NCBI GenBank assembly: GCA_020439505.1
Contig: JAGQSO010000172.1
Coordinates: 1-37,601, forward strand
Length of the DNA: 37,601 bases
DNA from: Acidimicrobiales bacterium
GTDB taxonomy: Bacteria; Actinomycetota; Acidimicrobiia; Acidimicrobiales; Iamiaceae
Reading direction: 5' to 3'
This document shows, in pieces, positions 31,739 to 37,601 of the stretch (position 1 is its first letter; the number at the start of each line of letters is the position of its first letter). The notes beneath the pieces were generated by a model. It ran no database searches. It saw only the letters and a list, made by a program, of their open reading frames with translations, and was not told where the DNA came from. Made by a program: the position numbers and the translations under genes.

Positions 31739-32743
31739 ATGTCCTCACCCCGGCCCGAGCCCGCGGACCCGAGTGCCGTCGAGGGTGCCGACGACATCGA
31801 CGTCAGCATCGTGCTACCCGTCTACAACGAGAAGGGCCACCTCCGAGCCGAGATCGACCGGATCCGCGCCGCCATGGACGCGTCGGAGTTCTCCTACGAA
31901 CTGGTGGTGATCGACGACGGCTCCAACGACGGCTCGGGTGAAGCCCTGCGAGAAATCGAAGGCATCCGGCTGATCCAGTTCCTCACCAACCGCGGGTCGG
32001 GGTCGGCCCGCAAGTTCGGGACCCGGGCGGCCCGAGGCCGGGTGGTGGTGTGGACCGACGTCGACATGTCCTACCCCAACGACTTGATCCCCGAGTTGAT
32101 CCGGGAGATGGAGGGCTACGACCAGGTGGTCGGCGCCCGCACGTCGGAGGAGGGAACCCACAAGGTCTTCCGGGTGCCGGCCAAATGGTTCATCCGCAAA
32201 CTGGCCTCGCACCTCGTCCAGACCCCGATCCCCGACCTCAACTCGGGGATGCGGGCCTTCCGGCGCGACGTCGCTCTCCAGTACGTCAGCCAACTCCCCG
32301 CCGGCTTCAGCTGTGTCACCACCATCACCCTGACGTTCCTCGCCCACGGCTACACGGTGAAGTACTGGCCCATCACCTACTCCGAACGTGCCGGCCGCTC
32401 GAAGTTCCACTGGTGGAACGACACCCGCCGGTACCTGCTGCAGGTGATCCGCATGACGCTCAGCTACGACCCGTTCAGGGTGTTCCTTCCGATCGGATTC
32501 CTGCTCAGCGCGATCGGCCTGATCAAGCTGGGCTATGACACCACCGCCCACGATTTCAAGGTGGCGATCAACACCTTGTTGATTCTCCTGGCCGCCTTCC
32601 AAGTCTTCGTGGTGGGAATGTTGGCCGACCTGGTGGGTCGGGCCACCCGGGCGGTGTCGGAGGTGCAGCCCGCCGCCGGCTACACCCGCGACGCGCCACC
32701 CACGTTCCCGCCCCGGCGACGGGCCCGGGACGAAACACCGTGA
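31739..32743 (+). CDS. Family 2 glycosyltransferase, polyprenyl-phosphate-sugar type
   Basis: A 334-residue GT-A enzyme like dolichol-phosphate-mannose synthase or GtrB, which moves a sugar from a nucleotide donor to a polyprenyl phosphate. The N-terminus has SIVLPVYNEKGHL and VIDDGSNDGS; the metal-binding DxD is DVDMSYPNDL, and the GxRxxE-like VVGARTSEEGTH and DLNSGMRAFRRD segments follow. Two C-terminal helices, near residues 248-268 (FLPIGFLLSAIGLIKLGY) and 280-305 (TLLILLAAFQVFVVGMLADL), anchor it in the membrane. The donor sugar is unknown. ATG 31739 follows the TACCCT element. The methyltransferase start overlaps its stop (GTGA). Confidence 0.93.
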   Translation: MSSPRPEPADPSAVEGADDIDVSIVLPVYNEKGHLRAEIDRIRAAMDASEFSYELVVIDDGSNDGSGEALREIEGIRLIQFLTNRGSGSARKFGTRAARGRVVVWTDVDMSYPNDLIPELIREMEGYDQVVGARTSEEGTHKVFRVPAKWFIRKLASHLVQTPIPDLNSGMRAFRRDVALQYVSQLPAGFSCVTTITLTFLAHGYTVKYWPITYSERAGRSKFHWWNDTRRYLLQVIRMTLSYDPFRVFLPIGFLLSAIGLIKLGYDTTAHDFKVAINTLLILLAAFQVFVVGMLADLVGRATRAVSEVQPAAGYTRDAPPTFPPRRRARDETP

Positions 32744-33357
32744 GCCACCCCGCCGCCGAGGCCGTTCCCACCGGCAACACCTACGACAAGTACGCGTCGT
32801 CCAACCCGGTGGAACGCCGTCTCATGGCCGGGTTCTTCTCCGCCCTGGACCGTGCCCTTCCCGACACCCACCCCCGTCGGATCCTCGAGGTCGGCGTCGG
32901 CGAGGGCGAGGTCACGGCCCGCATCGCGCAACGGTGGCCCACCGCCACCCTGGTCGGCTTGGACCTGCCCGACGACGAGTTGGCCTCCCATTGGGAAGGT
33001 AGGTCGTTCGCTCCTCTCTTCGGCGATATCGGCCGCCTACCCTTCCGCGACCGGGAGTTCGACCTAGTGCTGGCCATCGAGGTCCTCGAGCACGTCCCCT
33101 TCCCGGAACTGGCCCTGGCCGAACTGGCCCGGGTGACCACCGGCGACGTGGTCGTCTCGGTGCCACGCGAACCCATCTGGCGGGCGGCGAACCTGGCTCG
33201 AGGCAAGTACCTGACCGACCTGGGCAACACCCCGGGCCACATCAACCACTGGGGCAGCCGGGCCTTCACCACGCTGGTGGGACGGCGCCTGGAGATCCGC
33301 TCGGTGCAACGACCGTTTCCCTGGACGGTGATCGCGGCCCGGGTCCCGATGACGTGA
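32740..33357 (+). CDS. Class I SAM-dependent methyltransferase
   Basis: A 205-residue Rossmann-fold methyltransferase. The SAM-binding motif I is LEVGVGEGEV (residues about 49-58), motif II carries the acidic LDLPDD, and LVLAIEVLEHVPFPELALAE is the usual post-motif helix. The N-terminal DKYASSNPVERRLMAGFF is typical of sugar/lipid methyltransferases beside family 2 glycosyltransferases. The acceptor cannot be assigned, though a glycan or polyprenyl-linked lipid is likely from context. GTG 32740 overlaps the glycosyltransferase stop, and its own stop overlaps the next GTG (33354), so the three genes form a tightly coupled unit. Confidence 0.88.
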   Translation: MSHPAAEAVPTGNTYDKYASSNPVERRLMAGFFSALDRALPDTHPRRILEVGVGEGEVTARIAQRWPTATLVGLDLPDDELASHWEGRSFAPLFGDIGRLPFRDREFDLVLAIEVLEHVPFPELALAELARVTTGDVVVSVPREPIWRAANLARGKYLTDLGNTPGHINHWGSRAFTTLVGRRLEIRSVQRPFPWTVIAARVPMT

Positions 33358-35147
33358 CCCTGTCCTCGGCCGACCTCGGCGACGTCGACGAAGGACGGCG
33401 CGACCGCTGGGCAGGATGGATGCCGACCCGGTCTCCCCGGACGACCATCACAGTGGTGGCGGCGGCAGTGGTGGTGGCGGCCGCCGCCGGAGCGCCCCTG
33501 CTGTACGACGGAGCGTTTTTCTTCTACCAGGCGGTCAACCGCCAGCAGATCGTCATCCCTCAGGCCCGGATCACCTTCGGCCTGCTGCTGTGGCCGGTGG
33601 TGGTGGCCAGCCACCTCACCGACAACGTCGCCCTGCTCCGCCTGGCCTTCGGTCTACCGCTGGCCGTCACACCGGTGATCTCCCTGGCCGCCTCGTGGTG
33701 GATCGTGCGACGGGACCGCCCCGAGCTGTTCGTCTGGGCCGCCTTCGGGGTCCTGCTGGTCAACCTTCCGGGGCAGACCCACTGGGTGGCGACGTCGCTA
33801 CGAACCAACCAGCTCCTCTGGCCCGTACTGTTGGCGGTGCTCATCGGCCTGCCCGACCGGGTCCTGCCGGTGGTGGCGGTGCTGGCGTTGGCCGCGGTGA
33901 ACCTCCACCCCCAGGCCACCGTCTACTTCTTCTTCATCGCCGGCACCTGCGTCATCCTCGCCAGTCGCCAGCCCGATGGCCGCGACCGCTACCTGGCGGC
34001 GGCCGGGGTGTTCGCGGTGGCGGGCATGTACCGGGCGGGGGTGGTGGCTCCGGGCTACGAGGTGGACGAGGCTTCGGCCAGCAATCAGGCGGCGCAGTGG
34101 AAGGAGTCGGTCCTGGGGTGGCCGCTCGCCATGTTGGTGGGGGTTTTCGCCACCTCTGCCCTGTTGGTGGTGGCCCGCCTCCGTCCCACCCGACGCCGCC
34201 CGTTGATCCTCCTGGCCGCCGCGCTGAGCGTCGCGGGGGGACTGGCCATGCTCGGTTGGTCGGCTGACCCCTCACTGTGGCGCAGCGCGATCCAGTATCG
34301 GGGCCCGTCGATGTTTCATGGCCTGGCCATGATGACGGTGGCCGTGGTCGACCGCCTGGCCGGTGACCGCTACCGAAGCGGGCCACCAGCGGACGTACTC
34401 GGCGCCCGGATGGGATTTGCCACCGGCGCCGCGGTGGTGTTCGCGGCGGTGATCGTGACCCAGGCCGCGGGGGTGCGCTCCGAACGCCAGGCGATCCTGG
34501 CCGAGATGAGATCCGCTCCGACGGGATGCGTCCCCTACTCCGCCGTGTCGTCATTGGCCGGGAGCCCACTGGACTTCTGGAGCACCCCGGCGATGTCGCT
34601 GCTCATCGACGGCACCAGACCGTCACGAATCCTGCTGCCCGATTCCGCCTGTACCGAGGCCGTCGCCTCGGGACGGATCCCGGTGACGACGCTCGACAAC
34701 GACGACATCGTCAAGGACCGCCACATCGACCACGGCGCGCTGCGCTCCGGCATGGACGAGCAACACCCCTGCCGGGTGCGGTTCTCATCGGGGTGGAGCG
34801 GAGTAGAGGAACTACCCAGCGGAACGCTTCGCCGAATGACCGCATCCCGGTCCCGACTGGAGGTCGATCTGACCGAACCCGAGACCATCGCCCTCCGGGG
34901 GACCGCCTGGCGACCAACCGGGGTCGAAGACCTCGAGATCGTCGTCGACGGTCAGATGGCCGACCGCGTGGACTTCGCCAGCGGCCCCTTCACCGCCCTC
35001 ACCGGCCGGGCCCTAGCCCTCGAAGCCGGCCACCACGTGATCGAGCTACGCGACGCCGCCCACCGCACCGGCCCTGACGGCGCGACCCTGTTGGACTTGG
35101 GCCTGTCGATCGATGACGGTCAGACCGCCTGCCGAGTCATCAGCTGA
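33354..35147 (+). CDS. Large polytopic membrane protein of unknown function, third gene of glycosyltransferase operon
   Basis: A 597-residue protein with about nine or ten membrane helices in the first 400 residues (for example TITVVAAAVVVAAAAGAP, VAVLALAAVNLHPQATVYFF and PLILLAAALSVAGGLAMLGW). A C-terminal soluble domain of about 200 residues follows. No GT-C catalytic motif (an acidic pair in the first outer loop) is obvious; the first loop after helix 1 begins LLYDGAFFFYQAV. The soluble part has PTGCVPYSAVSSLAGSPLDF and several Cys residues. A glycan-export or glycosyltransferase role is suggested only by the operon. GTG 33354 overlaps the methyltransferase stop. It converges with the rhodanese-ThiF gene. 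Confidence 0.78.
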   Translation: MTLSSADLGDVDEGRRDRWAGWMPTRSPRTTITVVAAAVVVAAAAGAPLLYDGAFFFYQAVNRQQIVIPQARITFGLLLWPVVVASHLTDNVALLRLAFGLPLAVTPVISLAASWWIVRRDRPELFVWAAFGVLLVNLPGQTHWVATSLRTNQLLWPVLLAVLIGLPDRVLPVVAVLALAAVNLHPQATVYFFFIAGTCVILASRQPDGRDRYLAAAGVFAVAGMYRAGVVAPGYEVDEASASNQAAQWKESVLGWPLAMLVGVFATSALLVVARLRPTRRRPLILLAAALSVAGGLAMLGWSADPSLWRSAIQYRGPSMFHGLAMMTVAVVDRLAGDRYRSGPPADVLGARMGFATGAAVVFAAVIVTQAAGVRSERQAILAEMRSAPTGCVPYSAVSSLAGSPLDFWSTPAMSLLIDGTRPSRILLPDSACTEAVASGRIPVTTLDNDDIVKDRHIDHGALRSGMDEQHPCRVRFSSGWSGVEELPSGTLRRMTASRSRLEVDLTEPETIALRGTAWRPTGVEDLEIVVDGQMADRVDFASGPFTALTGRALALEAGHHVIELRDAAHRTGPDGATLLDLGLSIDDGQTACRVIS

Positions 35148-35160
35148 CCGACTCGTGCGA

Positions 35161-35179
35161 CTGAGGAGGCAAGCCTCAG
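35161..35179. terminator. Weak hairpin between convergent genes
   Basis: CTGAGG (35161-35166) and CCTCAG (35174-35179) can pair around a 7-base loop between the convergent membrane-protein and rhodanese-ThiF genes. There is no T-run on either side, so it is at best a weak or factor-dependent terminator. Confidence 0.35.
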
Positions 35180-35188
35180 GGCGAGCCG

Positions 35189-36367
35189 TCAGGTGGGGGG
35201 CGCCTGGAGGGGTAGCGGGGCGCACATCCCGTCCAGCTCGGCCACCACGATGCGGTCGCGGTTGGCCCAGGTGATCTCGTTGCTGGGATCGACGCGCACC
35301 TTGAACTCCCTGAACGTTTGCTCGAGGGAGTCATAGGCCATCAGGCGGCCGACCAGCGGGTCGCCCAGCCCCAGGATCAACTTGATGGTCTCGATGGCCT
35401 GGATGGAACCGACGATTCCGGGCAGAACGCCCAGCACCCCGGCCTCGGCGCAGCTCGGCGCCAGCTCGGCCGGAGGGGGTTCGGGCACCATGTCGCGGTA
35501 GGTGGGGCCCGACTTCGGGTCGAAGACGGTGACCATCCCCTCGAACCGGAAGATCGAGCCGTGCACGACGGGGATGCCGAGCTTCACCGAAGCGTCGTTG
35601 ACGAGGAACCGGGTCGGGAAGTTGTCGGTGCCGTCGACCACGATGTCGTAGCCCGACAGGATGTCCATCACGTTGTCGGCACCGAGGCGGACATCGTGGG
35701 TCACGACGTTCACGTCGGGGTTGAGAAGGGTCAGGGTCTTCTTGGCCGAGTCGACCTTGCGGTCACCGATCCGATCCATGTTGTGCAGGATCTGACGCTG
35801 GAGGTTGGAGGCGTCGACCACATCCATGTCGATGATGCCCAAGGTCCCCACGCCCGCCGCCGCCAGGTAGAGGGCGGCGGGGGAACCGAGGCCGCCGGCA
35901 CCGAGCAGCAGGACCTTGGCCTGGAGCAGCTCCTGCTGGCCGGTCTCACCCACCTCGGGCAGCAGGAGGTGGCGCTTGTAGCGGTTGCGCTGTTCGGCGT
36001 TGAGGGTGGCCGGGGTGACCCACTCGCGGTCCTCGTCCTTCCAGCGGTTGAACCCACCGATCACCGACACCACATCGGAGTAGCCGAGCTCGTGGAGGGT
36101 CTTGGCGGCAAAGGCCGAGCGGGTCCCTCCGGCGCAGTAGACGACCAGGGGCGTGGTCTTGTCCGGTACCTTCATCTCTATCGAGGTCTCGAGCGTGCCC
36201 CGGGCGATGTGGACGGCGCGGGGCAGGGCTCCCTGCTCGTACTCGTCGGGTTCGCGGACGTCGAGGGTGACGGCGCCGGGGGCGCGGCGCAGCTCGTCGG
36301 CCTCGGCCGTCGTGACCTCGCGAATCTGAGACTTGGTCGACTCGAGCAGTTCTCGAAGGCTGGCCAT
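35189..36367 (-). CDS. moeB: Rhodanese-ThiF fusion, MoeB/MoeZ-type sulfur-carrier adenylyltransferase
   Basis: A 392-residue enzyme that adenylates the C-terminal Gly of a ubiquitin-like sulfur carrier (MoaD- or ThiS-like) and passes sulfur to it. Residues about 16-118 are a rhodanese domain with active-site Cys78 and Arg83 (CAGGTR). Residues about 126-380 are the E1-like ThiF domain: LLLGAGGLGSPAALYLAAAG for ATP, NLQRQILH with the Arg finger, and Cys306 in APSCAEAGVLG. The Zn-binding CxxC pairs of E. coli MoeB are absent (GPTYRDMVPEPP, and only one Cys near the end), as in mycobacterial MoeZ. The domain order is reversed relative to MoeZ and MOCS3, where ThiF comes first. ATG 36367 has GAGGA 8 bases upstream. 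Confidence 0.92.
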   Translation of the reverse strand: MASLRELLESTKSQIREVTTAEADELRRAPGAVTLDVREPDEYEQGALPRAVHIARGTLETSIEMKVPDKTTPLVVYCAGGTRSAFAAKTLHELGYSDVVSVIGGFNRWKDEDREWVTPATLNAEQRNRYKRHLLLPEVGETGQQELLQAKVLLLGAGGLGSPAALYLAAAGVGTLGIIDMDVVDASNLQRQILHNMDRIGDRKVDSAKKTLTLLNPDVNVVTHDVRLGADNVMDILSGYDIVVDGTDNFPTRFLVNDASVKLGIPVVHGSIFRFEGMVTVFDPKSGPTYRDMVPEPPPAELAPSCAEAGVLGVLPGIVGSIQAIETIKLILGLGDPLVGRLMAYDSLEQTFREFKVRVDPSNEITWANRDRIVVAELDGMCAPLPLQAPPT

Positions 36368-36462
36368 GGTGGAGTCCTCGTTGGGGTGGTTCGAAGAGGG
36401 GGAGCGGTTCGCGCTGGCAGGGCAAAAGGCTACCGGGGAGGTCAACAATCGTTCCAGACCGC

Positions 36463-36500
36463 TCATTCCCCTGTTTACGTGATGGACGGAAAGGGAATGA
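36463..36500. repeat. 8-bp inverted repeat upstream of the rhodanese-ThiF gene
   Basis: TCATTCCC (36463-36470) and GGGAATGA (36493-36500) are exact reverse complements 22 bases apart. They lie in the 200-base gap between the rhodanese-ThiF start and the rightward unknown gene at 36568. It is a possible operator shared by the two. I see no clear promoter hexamers here. Confidence 0.4.
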
Positions 36501-36567
36501 AAGAGCATGAAACCTTCCTCACCCCCCATCCCTGCCGGTTCGTACCGGCCACCGTTCGGAGACCCCC

Positions 36568-37206
36568 GTGTCACTTCCCCCAGCCATCTGCGCCCTGCCC
36601 ACCGACCACATCCGGATCACCTCGTGGGACGATCCCCTCCTCGACCAGCACGGTCACGACGCCCGCTCAACCTACGTGGAGCAGTTCTGGCTCCCGATCC
36701 TCGGTCCCACCACCACGCTCTTCCTCCGCCACGTCGCCCACCGCCTCGAACAGTCACCCGACGGCTTCGATCTGCCGGTGGCGAACACGGCCGGTGCCCT
36801 CGGCCTGGGGGTGGCGGGCGGTCGAAACACCCCGTTCCTGCGAGCCATCTCGCGGGCCGCCAAGTTCAAGCTGGTTCGCCACCTCGGCCACGACGCCCTC
36901 GCCGCCCACCCCCGGCTCCCTCCCCTGACGAGGGTGCAGCTGGAACGACTCCCCGATCACCTGAGGACCCAGCACCACCGTTGGCTCCAAGAGTCACGGC
37001 CGCACCCCGATGTCGAACAACTCCGGCGGCGGGCGCGTCGCCTGGCGTTGAGCCTGCTGGAGATCGGCGAGAGCGACCAGCAGGTGGAGGCCCAACTCCA
37101 CCGCTGGCAGTTCCATCCCGCCCTAGCCCACGAAGCTCTCCGCTGGGCTCACGAGCGCCAGACCCGACCCCAGACCCCCGCCCCGTTGACCAACTCCCAC
37201 CCGTAG
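36568..37206 (+). CDS. Unknown Actinobacteria-type protein
   Basis: I do not recognise a named function. The 212-residue soluble product starts at GTG 36568. Visible features are RITSWDDPLLDQHGHDARST with YVEQFWLPILGPTTTLFLRH at the N-terminus, and FDLPVANTAGALGLGVAGGR before NTPFLRAISRAAKFKLVRHL. The latter resembles a helix-turn-helix-like segment. The C-terminal half is helical and rich in Arg, Leu and His (EQLRRRARRLALSLLEIG). A DNA- or RNA-binding role is possible but unproven. It converges with the aminopeptidase gene, the stops being 6 bases apart. Confidence 0.78.
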   Translation: MSLPPAICALPTDHIRITSWDDPLLDQHGHDARSTYVEQFWLPILGPTTTLFLRHVAHRLEQSPDGFDLPVANTAGALGLGVAGGRNTPFLRAISRAAKFKLVRHLGHDALAAHPRLPPLTRVQLERLPDHLRTQHHRWLQESRPHPDVEQLRRRARRLALSLLEIGESDQQVEAQLHRWQFHPALAHEALRWAHERQTRPQTPAPLTNSHP

Positions 37207-37212
37207 GGACCG

Positions 37213-37601
37213 TCAGGAGGCGAGCGATGGGGGAAGCTTGGTCCAACCGGCCAGCACCGCGGCCAGGGTCCTCACGCCGAAGCCTGTCCCCCCGCGGGTG
37301 ACGTCGTCGTATGAGGTGGTGCTCGAGGACGGTCCGGCGATGTCGAGGTGCACCCAAGGGATGTCACCCACGAACTCCCGCAGGAACAAGGCGGCGACCA
37401 GGGCCCCTCCGTAGGGGCCGGTTCCGATGTTGCGGAGGTCGGCCACCTCGGAGTCGAGGGTCGGCCGTAGGTGATCGGGCATCGGCAGTCTCCAGACCGC
37501 CTCCCCCACCCCCGACGCTGCGTCGGCAACCCGTCGGGCGAACTCGTCGTGGTTCGACATGAGGCCGGCGGTCCTGTCACCCAGCGCCACCATGCAGGCG
37601 C
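37213..37601 (-). CDS. pepA: Leucyl aminopeptidase (M17 family), C-terminal part, cut by window edge
   Basis: The last 128 codons of an M17 zinc-aminopeptidase; the gene enters from beyond the right edge. The frame continues upstream of the ATG at 37593 (codons for Ala and Cys), giving the family's ACMVALGDRTAGLMSN. Also diagnostic are WRLPMPDHLRPTLDSEVADL, then GGALVAALFLREFVGDIPWV, HLDIAG and GGTGFGVRTL. The metal- and bicarbonate-binding residues lie in the missing part. The fragment is normal to its end, so the gene is probably intact. M17 enzymes remove N-terminal residues from peptides in the cytosol. Confidence 0.92.
   Translation of the reverse strand, partial: ACMVALGDRTAGLMSNHDEFARRVADAASGVGEAVWRLPMPDHLRPTLDSEVADLRNIGTGPYGGALVAALFLREFVGDIPWVHLDIAGPSSSTTSYDDVTRGGTGFGVRTLAAVLAGWTKLPPSLAS

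Noticed and set aside
36368..36567. Small coding gene in the gap beside the rhodanese-ThiF gene
   Set aside because: Short frames starting at ATG here (for example near 36483 and 36507) lack Shine-Dalgarno or hexamer signals and run into the unknown gene in another frame.

Overview
This is a GC-rich chromosomal window with 33 protein-coding genes, two of them cut by the window edges, and no RNA genes, insertion sequences, phage genes or CRISPR arrays that I can see. The protein set (F420-type luciferase-like oxidoreductase, MeaB, MoeZ-like adenylyltransferase, SpoIIM/RDD/DUF58/MoxR cluster, many GTG starts, leaderless TANNNT promoters) points to a free-living actinomycete. A PilZ protein and the general style suggest the class Acidimicrobiia; that placement is inference, not shown by any marker gene.

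Layout. 1-2787: class II fumarase (fumC, leftward, cut) faces class I iron-sulfur fumarase and a small membrane protein. 2920-5268: an isolated cyclic-nucleotide-binding-fold protein, a one-haem lipoprotein cytochrome c, and an ADP-ribosylglycohydrolase fused to a CX5R phosphatase-like domain. 5392-6718: two unknown proteins, the second a membrane protein. 6750-9876: a von Willebrand A protein (leftward) divergent from a sigma-70 region-2-like protein and an unknown partner that overlaps it. 9893-11920: ABC-F ATPase and a PilZ protein, both leftward. 12047-14190: an EEP-fold nuclease/phosphatase overlapping a beta-lactamase-fold hydrolase. 14225-17521: an SDR oxidoreductase divergent from a sigma factor fused through one membrane helix to an RseB-like outer domain. 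17557-20602: CocE/NonD-type lipoprotein hydrolase overlapping a TetR regulator. 20720-23459: F420-type oxidoreductase, an unknown protein (leftward) and MeaB.

23501-31704 is a leftward block. It holds an LPG-synthase-type membrane protein, then a seven-gene run: membrane protein with a Pro-rich tail, DUF4129, DUF4350, MoxR ATPase, DUF58, SpoIIM and RDD. Several junctions overlap by 4 bases or less. Facing it at 31739-35147 is a rightward three-gene unit (family 2 glycosyltransferase, methyltransferase, large membrane protein) whose genes are joined by 4-base overlaps. It looks like a lipid-linked glycan or envelope locus. 35189-37601: a rhodanese-ThiF fusion (leftward), an unknown protein, and the 3' end of a leucyl aminopeptidase.

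Expression signals fall into two classes. About thirteen genes have a TANNNT hexamer 6-9 bases before the start codon and no evident Shine-Dalgarno sequence, which is the mark of leaderless transcription. A smaller set has a clear Shine-Dalgarno sequence. Many genes within operons overlap as ATGA or GTGA. The most unusual single item is the membrane-tethered sigma factor with an RseB-like sensor domain at 15299-17521. It has a 14-base-pair inverted repeat in the divergent control region beside it. No intergenic stretch exceeds about 300 bases.
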